Made by a program: the position numbers and the translations under genes. Source: Hexactinellida sp. DTS-2022 (taxonomy: Eukaryota > Porifera > Hexactinellida). From it: a DNA stretch of 64,000 bases. Position 1 is the first letter of the stretch. Each line of letters starts with the position of its first letter. Positions 22,331-34,703 of this stretch are shown piece after piece. Below the pieces are notes generated by a model that worked only from the letters and a program-made list of their open reading frames with translations, ran no database searches and had not been told where the DNA came from. Where the stretch lies: the NCBI GenBank assembly GCA_028753945.1, contig JAPNXP010000004.1, forward strand, positions 2,294,001-2,358,000, given 5' to 3'.

Positions 22331-25300
22331 AACTTCAGAAAACTAAACTGCAGTTTTCAATTAGAAAATACAAACCTACTAAACTTTACATAACCCTTCA
22401 ATATAAACTAAACAGCTTAGTTTAAACAAACTACAGCATCCGATGGAGCTATCATCAAAGACATTTTTTATATCAGCTACCAATCTTCGGCCAGGACAAC
22501 TTCCAACTCTAATCAATTAGTATCAGCTACGTCCCATGCGACATCCAATCGATTCGTTTCACACTCCTTGCCCTGCGACATCCTATTCAATCCCTACAAT
22601 TATAAAAACACAGTACACACCAATCTCTATTCGTACCCCGCTCTCAACACAATCCTTTAAATATAATCAACCTTATCACAACCTTACCACCTGTATAGAC
22701 ACATAACCAAGATGTCTTTCAGATACATCAATGCTCGTAACATCAAGAACAAATCCCCTACTTTCTTGATCACATCGATATCTATGAGCACACCCCTGAC
22801 ATAATCGCCATCACACGCTGAATACACTCCATCTGGATACAAATTCTTCGACCAAGTAAGGCAAACACCACGTCAGGGTGGAGGACTTGCACTACTTATT
22901 CGAAATCTATTCACCGTCAAACGAAGCTCACCTAGACAACACTCATCCTTTGAATCGGCTGACTGGACCTTGTCTAAGAACAACACTCGGCTACGTGTCA
23001 TTGTCATCTATAGCCTCCTTACTCAGATAACCACCCTGTGACCACCTCCACCTTCATTGATGAGTTCTTGTCCTTCCTTGAATCCGTGGTTATTTGCACA
23101 GAACCACTCATAATTACCGGTGATTTCAACATTCGTATGGATATTCCACCTGAGTCCGAACAGTTAAGGGAACTTCTTGAGTATTTTCCCTAGTCCAACA
23201 CGTCCACGTCCCTAAGCATGAAAAGGGACACACTTTGGATCTCATAATCACCCGCTCATCTGATCAGATACTTTCTTCTGATCCTGCTGCTGACGAACTC
23301 TTCTCGGACCATTTCTCTATTACATGCTCATTGTCTCCCGAAACCTCACCTTGAGGCAAAGGAGGTCACTATCCGTTCCAAGACCATTGATATGCAACTC
23401 TTCCTCGAAGATCTCGAATCAACTGAGCTTTGTCAGAATCTACCTGATTACCTGATGCTCTCCTGGATTGTTACAATAATACCCTATTTGGCTTATTCGA
23501 ACAACATGCCCCTTCTCGAAAGAAATTCATCATCATACGCCTTCAAGTTCCATGGTTTAACGAAGCAACCAAGAAGTCTAAACAAGTGAAAAGGAAATCA
23601 GAAAGGAGATGGCGCCTCTCGGGTCTGGCTGATGATCTGGTTGATTTTCACAAATTAAAATATTGCCACCTACTTAATGAATCTCAGACGTCGCGAGTTT
23701 ACTCTGACAGGGTAAACCATTACTGCCATGACAAACGCAAGTTATTTCAGGAGGCTAAGATACTGCTTGGGCTGAATCGACAACAACAACTACTACAGCT
23801 AACATCGCTCTCTGATGACGTAATCTCTTCTCAAAAATTCGCAGATTTCTTCACTCAGAAGATAGATAACATCATGGCCAGTATTAAATCTTTAAATCCT
23901 CCACCTCACTCAGCTCTTCTGGATCCATAACACCCAACAAGTATCTTTTCACAGAATTCCGTGAGTTGTCTGATCAAGACATCACCAGCCTGGTTAAATC
24001 CATGAATAAGACGTGTGATACTGAGCCTATTCCATCCTGGATAGTTAAATCTTCAATACAGATCCTTACGCCTGTCCTGAAGAAACTTATCAACGCCTGT
24101 CTCAATAACGACTTTTTTCCATCATTGAAACGCGCAATAATCCGTCCTAAACAGAAAAAACAACACTTTCTCCCGTTCTGCTAAACTATCGTCCAATTTC
24201 AAATCTTGCTTTCGTGTCTAATCTTTCCGAAAAGCGGCCACTTTACAATTAGTTGACCATCTCAATGTCCACGATCTCCTCCACAAGATGCAGTCTGCTT
24301 ACCGCCAACATCATAGCACAAATACGGCACTACAAAGGGTGAAAATTGCATCCTGCTGAACATGAACCCCATCATGTTACACTCCTCGTTCTACTCGATC
24401 TAAGTGCAGCATTTGACACAGTCGATCACACAATACTACTCAAACGTCTTAACACTTGAGTCGGGATCTCTGGCGCTGTTCTAACCTGGTTTGAATCTTA
24501 TCTCTCTGGTAGAAACAAATCGTCTCAGTAAACGGCATTTCATCTTCCGACCATCAAGTTCAACATGGTATGCCTCAAGGGTCCTGTTTTGGTCCTTTTC
24601 TCTTTTCTCTCTACACAAGTCCTCTCTTCAAACTCATCAAATCACATCTGCCTAACATCCACTGCTACGCAGATGACACTCAGCTCTATCTATCCTTTAA
24701 ACCAGGCTCATTAACATCTGAAAGATCAGCACTTGCCGCCTTTGTGTAATGTGTCTCTGATGTCCGCACCTGGTTTCTCACCGATAGGCTTCTAATAAAT
24801 GATCCAGAAACAGAATTCTAGGTCATTGGCACTAGACAACAAATAGCCAAAACCCTTATTGAGGGGATCTCTGTTGGTAACTCCTACATTTCGGCATCAC
24901 ATGAGGTGAGGAACCTTTGAACCTGGTTTGACAAACATCTTTCAATGTCAGCACATGCAACCAGAGTTTCATCTTCCTGTTTTACTTAATCTATAACATC
25001 CGCCGAATAAGGAAATATCTTTCTCGAGATGTATGTGAGACACTTATCAAAGCACTAGTTACATCTCGTCTCGACTACTGCAACACCCTATTTATGGTCA
25101 TCCGAACAAACTCTTTACTCGTCTCCAGCGTGTTCAGAATAGTGCTGCCAGGCTCATCTACCTTTCCCCTCGGTTCTCTCCATCATCTCCCTTCCTACAA
25201 GAATTTCACTGGCTGCCCTTCAATTATCGATGTATATATAAGATCCTCTTGATCACCTTCAAAGCCATCCACTCTCTCGCTCCTTCATACATCGAAGAAC

Positions 25301-25605
25301 TCGTGAAGTTAAAGCAACATCCACATCGTGCACTGAGATCAGGTACATCTACATCTCTTGAACACCCCATCACCAAATCATCCAAGACACTGGGCGACAG
25401 ATCTTTCTCCATTGCGGCTCCCACCGAATTGAATCGACTCCCACCAAAAATCCGAAACTTAAAACTGAAAACACACCTCTTTACAGAGGCATTCAAACCG
25501 TGGTCAATGAAATGGGTACAAAACACATACATATGTACATTCTCACACATTACACTGTACAGCGCATTTGAACATATCTACTAAGGAATTTGCGATTTTA
25601 AATGA
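22331..25605 (+). pseudogene. CR1-like LINE (endonuclease/reverse transcriptase), decayed
   Basis: Broken frames on the plus strand give an AP-endonuclease end (GGGLALLIRN at about 22880; ITGDFNIRMD at about 23115; HTLDLIITRSS at about 23230; SDHFSITC at about 23305). A reverse transcriptase follows: LDLSAAFDTVDH (about 24395), [10 protein letters not shown] (about 24570) and [12 protein letters not shown] (24663 on). These motif styles match CR1/L2-type elements. Stops and frameshifts interrupt it at many places. It ends in ATTATTATT followed directly by satellite S1, and its left edge also cuts S1 at TTTATTTCA, so it integrated into the array. No long target duplication is evident. The last open piece (25249-25584) is the C-terminal tail. 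Confidence 0.85.
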
Positions 25606-25830
25606 AAATTATTATTATTAATTTACTTATTTATATCCCCTTAAACAAATGAAAATTCCAAAGGTGCAATTTTATGCATTAAGTCACTCGAAATTTGACA
25701 ACAATAAAAATATTAGCACTACATTAACTTGAGAAAGAGATCCCTGGACTATTTTCACCAATTTATATTATTTTATTTATTTCATCTGGACTAATTTCAA
25801 TGTACTTCATTAAATCCCAATTAATTTGAT
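25606..25830. repeat. Satellite S1, right part
   Basis: Resumes with AATTTACTTATTTATATCCCC and GCATTAAGTCACTCG..GACAACAATAA, the same unit as 20211-22330. It is the continuation of the array interrupted by the LINE. Confidence 0.8.
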
Positions 25831-25849
25831 TTATTTTTATGTAAAAAAA

Positions 25850-26065
25850 TCAACAAATATTCATATTTGCAATTGGAAAATGCGAAATTCGAGTTGATGA
25901 TACTTGTTAACCTAGAATACTCGTTGAGAGCCAACTTCTAGCCTGATTTTGAATTTCTTTAATTTGTTTACATTTTTATGTCAACAACTACAACAAATAT
26001 TCATATTTGCAATTTGAAAATGCGAAATTCGAGTTGATAATATCACTTGTTAACCTTGAATACTC
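25850..26065. repeat. Satellite S2, left part
   Basis: About one and a half units with a 140-bp spacing (AACAAATATTCATATTTGCA at 25852 and 25992), containing ATGCGAAATTCGAGTTGA and CCTAGAATACTCGTTGAGAG. The same family forms a longer array at 30190-31350. Confidence 0.8.
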
Positions 26066-26127
26066 GTTGAGAGCTGTTGCATAGGACTCTGATCCGAGGT
26101 CAAAATTATAATAGCGAATCCATGGTG

Positions 26128-26170
26128 CGGGTCAAAATCCAGAGATCGTCTTCCGTAGGATTTTGACCCG
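26128..26170. repeat. Small hairpin
   Basis: CGGGTCAAAATCC pairs exactly with GGATTTTGACCCG across a 17-base loop. Possibly a MITE remnant. Confidence 0.5.
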
Positions 26171-26811
26171 TATTGGTTATATTATATTAATTATGATTGT
26201 ATTTTCTAGCCTATCTCAGTTTTGGCAATAACAATATTAAATTGCTATAGACATAGCTGATTTTACGATATTTTTTGCTTGTCTAACTTGGATAACTAGT
26301 GAAGTCGATAATTATCCAACGTGGTTATGTGAACCAATGTTACCAAGATATTTATATAATAGAGAATGGAAATATCCATCCATTCTCTTTGTACGGGATA
26401 CCTTTAGCAAAAGTTGTGATTTTATTCGCATTATTAATCAGATTCGAATTAATTTTAATAAATATACAATAATACAAAATTCATTGACAAAGAAAATAGT
26501 AATAAATACATTACTTTATTAAGAATATAGAAAATATAAGTTGGAGTAATTATTTTACTGTGTCGAATAGGATCTAAAAATTAGAAGCTTGTCCCTTAGC
26601 TTTCTGTAACCACAACTATATTAATACGTACATCCAACTCTCTAATTGAGCAATTAATTACTTTGTGAGCTAAATCTTCTACACTATTTACCAATAACTC
26701 CATGTGAAAGACATAATCTAGAAAGAAAACAAGTAATGTGTGGCCTCCTCCTCCCCTACAGCCACAATCCAATCCTCTCCATTTATAATTTTATCCTTGT
26801 AGAGTAGAACT
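26171..26811. other. Non-coding stretch
   Basis: No gene or element recognised. It belongs to the 4-kb block that separates the two parts of satellite S2. Confidence 0.4.
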
Positions 26812-27755
26812 CGGTTAGTTCGTACGTGGTTTAGTACGTACTTCGGCTTAATACGTACAAACTTGTATTAGGGCGACACTAAGTGATCAAAAGTTTCAAA
26901 AGGAAAAAAAGGTCAAATCGCCAGATATGATATATAATATAATATATAGTGCGTAAATATAGCTAGATGACGAATCCGAAAAAATTTCAAAAAATTTCAC
27001 CTGTGAGGTCACTTTGGGATGAAATTCAAAAAGAATTATTTAAATTTTTTAAAAAATTGTTTTTTTTCTGGCACAAATGTTGTTTTCTATGAGTATTATG
27101 AACTTATTGAAAAAAATCACAAAAAAGTAAATTAATTTTTGAAGATACTTTGCGCCAAAAGTGATAAAGGGTAGAAATATCATTTTTTGAAACTGACATT
27201 CAATGTAAAAAACATCGATAATTGCAAGTATCTCTGTTTGTTCCTTATAGAATTTCAAAAGATTTTATGTTTAAATGAGTTATTATTTTTTTAATGGGAA
27301 ATTAGTAATATTTTCGACTATGATATCCAAAAAATATATTTTAGAAAATTGTAATCCTAAAATCAAAATTTAAAAAGGTACAAACACAGCTAAATAGAGT
27401 AAGGAACATTTTATAATTGAGGTTAATATTCGAAAAAATAATTTTAGATCGTGAATTCACTTTTCCTTGGTAGTATGGATCATGTAAAGTATAGAAATTT
27501 GATTAAGCTACAATCGAGGATATATGAATTCGCAACTTCTGGTATTATGGATATTTACTATATAGTTATAGAGCAAATTAATGGCTATTTCAACTTTCTC
27601 AAATTCGATGGTTGAAAATTCACTTAGTGTCCCCCTTAACAAAGTTTGTCAATTTAATGTATCTCTATGTAGTGTCAAATCGGTTAGTACGTACACTCCG
27701 ATAATACGTACTAAATTCTCTTCTCCGAGGGCTACGTACTAACCGAGTTCTACTG
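26812..27755. mobile_element. TA-flanked element (pogo/Tigger-like ends)
   Basis: Right end CGTACTAACCGAGTTCTACTG followed by TA pairs with left AGTAGAACTCGGTTAGTTCG preceded by TA, both with GTACGTA/TACGTAC subterminal repeats. A second element (26871-27635) is nested inside. No transposase domain is recognisable. Confidence 0.7.
26871..27635. mobile_element. Nested TIR element with TTA duplication (Harbinger-like)
   Basis: Ends GGGCGACACTAAGTGA / TTCACTTAGTGTCCCCC are near-exact inverted repeats, with TTA at 26868-26870 and 27636-27638. A three-base T-A-rich target and a GGG start suit PIF/Harbinger MITEs. Confidence 0.65.
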
Positions 27756-28040
27756 TATTATAAGAAAATACTGTTTTATACTAACAGACCGCACTAGTAT
27801 ATTAACAGACCGCTTAAATTTTCATCTATTCGTGTTACAACCGCCTCTACAGTTTCAAACTTGTGGAGAGATACCAAGAGATGCACGAAAAACAGCTTCG
27901 CGAAGTGTTACATCAATGCTCGGATCAAATTTAGGGGTGAGTGTTGTAGTTTGACACATGTCAAATTGTGTTGAAATGTATTTGCTTGTCAAGAATACCA
28001 GAAAATGTTCCCAATTTATAATACCCTTCATCGGTTTTGC

Positions 28041-29990
28041 TTAGATTCCTAGAATGTCACCGAGAAGATTAGGCGGGTCAGATGGAGACCGTTTATCCAC
28101 TTCAGGTATTTTTAGAAGAATATTTTCGCCAATCTCTTAATTTCGTGCTTTCTTAACAGATTATCTTTCCATTCTATTAATTTGCTTGTCTTGTCCACGT
28201 TTAGCCGCACGACGGCCGTCGAAAATACGAGAATCTCTCTCATCTAGCCAACAGAACATACACCAGACTGGACTCCCGTAGCCCTCTGAATATTCAGTCG
28301 AGTAACAACAAATAACGTGTATAGGGTGTAAACATCGAGGGTAGGTGTGGCAGAACAACAAGGCTGCTCACATACACACACGTTGGTGAGCCTAAATCAG
28401 CCATTTCACACAAATTGACAGCCGAATATGGCAACTGGATAGAAATTGAATCAACTGGAGGCATAAACAATAAAAGATTCGGATAATGTGAAACCTGAGA
28501 ACAAGGAAACTTTGATTGTATTGGATCGTCAGGAGGTTGCATAGAACAGAGTTAATATGCTCATTTAGAGAGGTAAAGCATTCCGTATTAATGTCTCTGA
28601 TGTAGTAATCATCGTCTGAGCTGACTTCACGATTCTCAAAAAGATTAAAATTATCAGTTGGATTTCCTCTGTTAGAAAAAGTTTGGTGCTCTAATGTGTC
28701 AGGATAACTCGAATTACGGAACATTTCATGTTCTTGATCTCGGTTGAACTCCTCTTCAAATTCCTTTGCGTCATGTACAATCCTAATATTGCATATGATT
28801 AGATTTAAATATTGTCAATGGGTTTTAAGTCAGTTACTTGGTAGGTAAACTTACATGTTTAATTCCTCTTCTGTTGTGACATCTTCTGCGACATTTTCAG
28901 GAATTCCAAAATCGTCCAAGCCGTCACATGATCTCTTCCAAAGAGAACTCTATATGGGCTCATACCATCTAAGGTAGAGTGAGTACTGGTGTTTATAGAG
29001 TGCTGTACAATTGGTATGTAATTTACCCAACATGGATCCCTCTCATTTTTCATCAGATAACCTAAGACCTTTTTAATTTCTTGGTTTAGTCTTTCTACAG
29101 AGCCTTGAAATTTAGGGTGTCGGGCCATCCCATGTAAAATCTTACAGCTTCGCCACAAAACTCTAATCATATTCACAAGATTTACATTCTTGAATTCTCG
29201 ACCATTGTCGCTCTGAAGTATATGAGGCGAACCTATTAAGCATAGGCGTAGAGTATGACGGGGCGGTCGGGGCCCAGTTCTGATGAAAGAATTTGTGTCT
29301 ATGAATCAAGTGAGGAGGAACATGTTTCTGGATGCGGAATCGGAAGAAAAATAAGATTAATTGATTACTTTACATGAAAACATGAACAGTTTACTTCAGA
29401 ATAAGTACATGCTAAATGCTATTTCAATGCTTACTACTATGAATATATAATATAGATAAAATCAGAGACGTACTATAAAATTTCGACTGCCCCGTCAGCT
29501 TTTGGTAAAATAATTAATAACTCTACGCCTATGCTATTAAGCAAAATATTTCGCACAAGACTCGAGTAACATCTTCTGCTGTCTTTCTTTCGAGGGGACG
29601 AAGTTCAACAAATTTAGTCAAATTTTCTTGGTAGACTAGGAGATAATTGTATGGTCGATTTATCTCATCTGTACTTTGTAAATCAATTAAATCAACCTGT
29701 CCTCGAGATGCAAAGTCTGAACTTCTTATGGGTTTACCAACTGTGCTCTTCAGTGATTTTTACTTTTTTTCAGCTGACATTCCATACATGTGTTAACAAA
29801 AGTTGCAATTATTTTCTAGAAAAGCCACAATAATGCTTCTTTAGCTCCAAATAGAGGCGATTCCTTCCCAGATGTTTGCCTCCTTCTATATGCAAGTTTT
29901 CAAATTTATCAAATAATTATTCTTTTGCAAGAACACGAATAATTTTATTATCCTTCTCAATAGAGCTGTATAATAATTTACACAATTGGG
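28041..29990 (-). pseudogene. KRBA2/SCAND3-like integrase pseudogene
   Basis: Right to left: a weak histidine half of an H2C2 zinc region (about 29890), a CMECQLKK cysteine pair (about 29790), then a long integrase core from about 29710 down to 28859. It contains SRGQVDLIDLQS (first catalytic Asp), ILQSDNGREF (second Asp) and HPKFQGSVERLNQEIKK (third catalytic Glu), the layout of the integrase-only KRBA2-like proteins of invertebrates. The core is interrupted only by a 293-bp hAT insertion at 29241-29533, and removing it keeps the frame. After a likely intron (donor near 28855) an acidic segment follows, and near 28041-28210 comes SVKKARN..IGENILLKIPEVDK, the C-terminal beta-barrel region, with two in-frame stops just before. 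No reverse transcriptase is nearby. Confidence 0.78.
29241..29533. mobile_element. hAT-type MITE, CATAGGCGT family
   Basis: Ends CATAGGCGTAGAGT / ACTCTACGCCTATG. The 8-bp duplication CTATTAAG lies at 29233-29240 and 29534-29541. It is inserted in the integrase core and is the same family as 12891-13086. Confidence 0.92.
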
Positions 29991-30189
29991 TTTGCTTTAC
30001 TACATAGTTGGATCAAATTCGATAATATTATTGTTTTTCTGTTCCTCGATGTGTCGGTTCAGGTTCAGTGTAAATGTTTATGATTTCTGTAATCTGTTCA
30101 GAAAACAAAAAGTTTCCATTTAGGGAGGGATTTGTGTCAATTTTAGCGGCAATTTTAGCGTCTGTGCATTCTTAAGAAAATGATGATAT

Positions 30190-31350
30190 GGGATTCACTT
30201 AGAATACTCGATAAAAGCAACATCAAGCCTCATTTTGAATTTATCAATTTTTACATAATTTTCTCAAAGAAAACCCAGAAATATTCATATTTGCAATTTA
30301 ACTATGCGAAATTCTAGTTGAGCCTGCTTGTTAAACTAGAATACTCGATGAAATCAGACATCAAGCCTCATTTTGAATTTATTAAATTGTTACATATTTT
30401 CCTAAACAACAGCATGTATATTGATATTTCAATTTCGAATATGCGAAATTCTAGTTGATCCTGCTTGTTATCCTAGAATACTCGATGAAAGCAAACTTCT
30501 AGCCTGATTTTGAATTTCATAATTTGTTTGCACATTTTCTTCAACATTAACAACAAATATTCTTATTTGCAATTTGAATATGCGAAACACGAGTTGAGAT
30601 TACTTGTTAACCAAGAATACTCGTTGACAGCTAACTTCTAGCCGGATTTTGAATTTCTTAATTTGCTAACATATTTAAGTCGATAACAACAACAACAACA
30701 ACAAATATTCATATTTGCAATTTGAAATTTCAAAATACTAGTTGATCTTCCTTGTAAAACAAGAATACTCGTTGAAAGCTAACTTCTAGCCTGATTTTGA
30801 ATTCTTAATTTGTTTACATATTTATGTAGACAACTAAAACAAATACAGGTAAACCTCCCAAAGCGGCACCCATCGGGAGAATGATTTTGTGCCGCTTCTC
30901 GGAGGTTGCTTGTACAGGTAAACCTCCCAAAGCGACACCCATCGGGAGAATGATTTAGTGCCGCTTCTCGGAGGTGCCGTTTTGGGAGGTTTTACTGTAT
31001 TCAAATGGCAATTTGAATATTCGAAATTCCTGTTGAGATTGCTTGTTAAACTAGAATACTCAATGAAAGCAAACTTCCAGCCTGAAAATGAATTTCTTAA
31101 TTTGTTTAAATAATTTTCTCAACAACAATAACAAATATTCATACTATTTGCAATTTGAATATGCGAAATTCTGGTAGAGAACACTTGTTAACCTAGAATA
31201 CTCGTTGAAAGCAAACTTCTACCCTGATTTTTATTTTATTTTTTAAATTTACATTTCTATGTCAACAACAACAACAGTTAAACATATTAGCAATTTTAAA
31301 TGCTAAATTCGAGTTGAGAATACTTGTTAACCTAGAATAATCGTTGAAAG
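30190..31350. repeat. Satellite S2, right part
   Basis: About eight units of 135-150 bp with ATATTCATATTTGCAATTTG, ATGCGAAATTCTAGTTGA, CTTGTTAACCTAGAATACTC and CAACTTCTAGCCTGATTTTG in order. A TA-flanked MITE (30846-30997) is inserted in it. Confidence 0.85.
30846..30997. mobile_element. TA-flanked MITE with a duplicated left half
   Basis: Ends CAGGTAAACCTCCCAAAG / TTTTGGGAGGTTTTACTG, with TA at 30844-30845 and 30998-30999. The block starting TACAGGTAAACCTCCCAAAG is present twice in tandem, about 69 bp apart. Confidence 0.75.
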
Positions 31351-31374
31351 CTTTCTTCCTGCCAAATTTTGATT

Positions 31375-32240
31375 TAGTCAAATAGTATCAGGTACTAAAC
31401 TCCTGAAATTCACCTCTGGAAAATCCATAGCTTTATTGTGGATTTATAGAAGATAGATTAAATTACAGATTTCATATCACCCAAGTGATATACTGTGCCA
31501 ACTGCCAACTGTCCTTGAACAGGGTTCTGGTTACTGAGTTTTCATAATTTGGTGTTGAAACACTTACATCACGCTTTGTGGGACTATAATTAGTTTACAA
31601 TATCAATCAGGATGTAACCAAATGTATGTAGCCAGTTATTTCAATATTTCTTTCTGGTGACCATGGTTAAAAGTGAATCATGATGCTGAAATATGTACTT
31701 AATTCTGGTTCCGATTATTACCAAGCTTAGTTCCTGTTATAACCGTTTTTAACCAGAACCAATTATGCTTATAACAAAGTCTAGTTTCAGATACATTCTA
31801 TGTAACCTGGATAGAAAACGGTTCTAGGCGTTAAACACATCTTTATTCCCAATTTATGACAGAACTATCTATATTTTCAACACAGGATGCTGGTCAGGTT
31901 TTAGTTATGGTTATGAAATTTTCTAATCTGAACCCAATCCTTGAAGTACTTCCCCGGGTAATTAATTAATTAATGTCGTATGAAAAAAGTAGTTGTCGAC
32001 AAATGTCGATTGACATCCTGTAAATGAATTCTGGAAATTATATAGGTTAAATGGGGTATTAATGAAGAAAGATAAATTACACATTTTATTACCCGAAATA
32101 AAATACTGTAGTAATTGTCCTTGAATTACTTTGTCGGGTTAATTAGTTTGTGTCATGTTCAAAATGTAATTGTAGTCAAATGTATAGTGTCAAAATACTG
32201 ACAATTCTGGAAATTACATAGATCTTTTGCGTAGATTTCT
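31375..32240. repeat. Satellite-like family S3, first locus
   Basis: Diverged units with TAGTCAAAT..CGAGTACTAAACTCC, a CTGGAAATTACATAGG block and CTTGAATTACTTTGTCGGGT. Related loci are 43570-45000 and 49340-49745. It follows S2 without a clear gap. Confidence 0.6.
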
Positions 32241-32339
32241 GAGATCATAGAATCCTGAGATTCCTGTACGAAAAACGATGGACGCAATAGTAGCGTAGAA
32301 TTCTGAGATTCAACATAGAATCGTGAGATTTTGAGTAAA

Positions 32340-32369
32340 ATCTCGAGATTCAGTTGTGGTTGGATATTA
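32340..32369. repeat. 30-bp inverted repeat, left arm
   Basis: Exact reverse complement of 36609-36638 (ATCTCGAGATTCAGTTGTGG at its left end). The outer left flank also has several ATTCTGAGATTC / ATCGTGAGATT repeats. The pair may be the termini of a 4.3-kb unit or two dispersed copies. Confidence 0.7.
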
Positions 32370-32402
32370 TTTGTATGTTACTGACTATGAAATTGGGTAT
32401 TA

Positions 32403-32555
32403 TAAGTGGAACTCTATAAGTTGGGTTGTTCGAGACAATATTTTTCAATTTTCATTGAAATACACCTCTATAAGTGGGAAATTACCACTAAATGGGGAAT
32501 GGGTGGTTATCAGAATGTTCGCCAGCCAAACATCAGCCACTTAGAGGTATCACTG
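32403..32555. mobile_element. Degraded TA-flanked MITE
   Basis: Right end CCACTTAGAGGTATCACTG followed by TA pairs with TATAAGTGGAACTCTATAAG on the left. The left CAG terminus is lost. Related in style to 36030-36528. Confidence 0.5.
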
Positions 32556-32679
32556 TACAATGTAAACGCGAAATCTGCCCATTATGCATTATATAGTTAT
32601 GACTTAAACCCTTCTAGTGTGTAATTGAGGAAGATATAGTCAATAATTCATTGAAAAATATCAACAATATACCTATGTA

Positions 32680-33030
32680 CCTTATTATAGCAAATTAACG
32701 CGAATTTCTCCAAATCGCGTTAATTTCATGGATCGTTAATTTCCATGACCTTAATTTCCTGCTATTTTGCAAATTATACAATGGATGGACAAACTTCAGA
32801 GCTACATATTTTCAGATGTGCAACTAGTTTGAAAGGATATATCATGTCTATCAAATAGATTGGAAGCCTATTTTGGCACAATAATAGTGTTCAATCAGGA
32901 GATAAATAATCCTGAAATTTTTTAATAAAATTTATTCACGTTAATTTCATGTATTTGAAAATGTTCAGCTCCAATTCGAGGTAATTTCATGAATAGTTAA
33001 TTTTCTTCGCATTAATTTCCTATAATATGG
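32680..33030. mobile_element. TA-flanked MITE
   Basis: Ends CCTTATTATAGCAAATTAACG / CATTAATTTCCTATAATATGG, with TA at 32678-32679 and 33031-33032. GTTAATTTCATG repeats lie near both ends. Confidence 0.65.
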
Positions 33031-33076
33031 TATTATTGGTATATTCCAAGTAATAAATAAAACAATGCAATATAAT

Positions 33077-33818
33077 CAACTAGTCATTTCACCACACTCA
33101 ATCGATTTGTCTGTAAATTTCTGTGTAACAAGCTACTAGCAAGTATTACTTTTTTCAAAATATTAGACCAATCGGTAGAGTGGTTTTTGAGTTATGACGT
33201 AACAAAATCTCATTATTTGTTGATTATCCAAACATTTTTCAAAATGTTGAAGCACCATCTCACTTCAAACTCGTATAACTTTTGATATAATTATCCAATC
33301 ATTTTACTAATTGCTACCCATATGTTTTTATGTATATGCAGAATTCAAATCAGATGGATATATTAAGTTATGTTGTTTTTATTAGTGAAAATTAGAACTG
33401 AAACCAATACCGGTAGTAGAACCGGAACCATAACGTAACAAAAAATGTTTATTTTTAGATCTCTTTTATTTTTTGGTTATTTATTGTATGTAGTCTTAAG
33501 TCGTTGTGTAGAAAATTTCACTATGGTTCCATATCTTCCCAATGAATTATTTACATTTTTGTTCCTCTAAACGCTTTTTGTGTGATACAACATATTAATG
33601 TTTATTATAAAGAATTGGATAATTATATCAAAAGTTATACGAGTTTGAAGTGAGTTGGCGCTTCAACATTTTTTAATAAATGAAATATTGTGACGTCATA
33701 AATCAAAAACCACTCCACCGATTGGTTTAAGATTTTGAGAAAATTAAAGACTTGCTAGTAGCTTGTTACACAGCAATTTACAGACAAATCGATTGAGAGT
33801 GGTGAATTGACTGGTTGA
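33077..33818. repeat. Fold-back element with long arms
   Basis: Arms of roughly 250 bp are inverted copies: TCAATCGATTTGTCTGTAAATT, GTGTAACAAGCTACTAGCAAG and AATCGGTAGAGTGGTTTTTGA on the left reappear inverted near 33690-33800. The unpaired centre lies near 33400-33550. No genes. Confidence 0.8.
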
Positions 33819-34088
33819 TTTGACATGGAATTCCTCAGCTTGATATAGATGAAAACCGCTTCGAATGAAATATTAATTCATTCAAATGTAAAGTAGATCT
33901 CCTGCAAGCTTTCACATATTCAGAAACGATCACTCTCTGATACGGTCAGCATCTGGTCACCCCTGATTTTCCTCTGTTTTCCTGAAACATTACTCTTATG
34001 TCTCCAACAATAATCTCTGTCTCCGATGGCTCGTATTGATTCAGAGGCTTTCCTTTCAGGCTTGCCGGCTGCTTGATGGCTGAGTGAA

Positions 34089-34241
34089 ATGTTTGTAGCC
34101 ATCTGATGTTTCATGGAGATCGCATATTAGATCCATCCCTATATGTTTCCATGGAACATTTGGAGGTGGGATAGGTTGCAGCTTCTTTTGAGGATTAGGT
34201 GGTAGCACAGCTGTTTGTTGACAAATGTCACAGGTTTTCAC
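34089..34241 (-). pseudogene. Ginger-type integrase exon fragment
   Basis: After an acceptor (TTATTATAG) the frame reads KTCDICQQ (cysteine half of H2C2), a proline-rich linker and HIGMDLICDL with the first catalytic Asp, ending at SDGYKH. It corresponds to the start of the third exon at 60855-61166. No other integrase exon is recognisable beside it, so it is an isolated remnant. Confidence 0.75.
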
Positions 34242-34496
34242 CTATAATAACATATCATGAGGATTTTCAACAATTGCTGCGAAGTTAAGATGTTTCGAGA
34301 TAAATAAGACGCAAAATCGTAATGCATTCAAAATTACTTACACTAGCGTGCTTCGCTTGCTAGGTCGCTTCGCGGCAGATCACAACCACACACCAACCGC
34401 TTTGCGGTTGGTGTGTGGTGTATATACATCGAAACCTTGATTATAATGCGTCAATAGGCCTAAAATGGGTCAATTTACAATGTGAAATTTTTGTGA

Positions 34497-34703
34497 TTAC
34501 GTCATCATACAATATTTAGTTAGCATATTTGCAATCTGGTGTGACCAACGAAATTTTTCCTGGAAATAAGAAAAATTATAGTACGCACAGTAAGCAAGAT
34601 AAAGTTTATACTTACCCAATTCAAATTCAAAATAACTATCTTGTTCAGGTTCTTGTGAGGACACAGGAGACATGTTGATATCTTCCATTATGTAGTCTGC
34701 CAT
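34497..34703 (-). other. Possible first exon inside the Helitron-like element
   Basis: The minus-strand frame MADYIMEDINMSPVSSQ, continuing into an acidic stretch, is followed by a good donor (GGTAAG near 34614) and has an A at -3 of the ATG. The later part of the frame (34497-34560) matches non-coding sequence of other Helitron copies, so it is not exon. Only about 30 residues could be captured coding sequence; I recognise no family. Confidence 0.2.

Noticed and set aside
23586-24184. Independent genes within the LINE
   Set aside because: These are frameshifted pieces of one endonuclease/reverse transcriptase reading frame.
27049-27258. 69-residue ORF as a membrane protein
   Set aside because: A hydrophobic frame from AT-rich DNA within a nested MITE.
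34497-34703. Two-exon gene with a Myb-like second exon
   Set aside because: The second part matches non-coding DNA of other Helitron-like copies. Only the first 30 codons remain possible.
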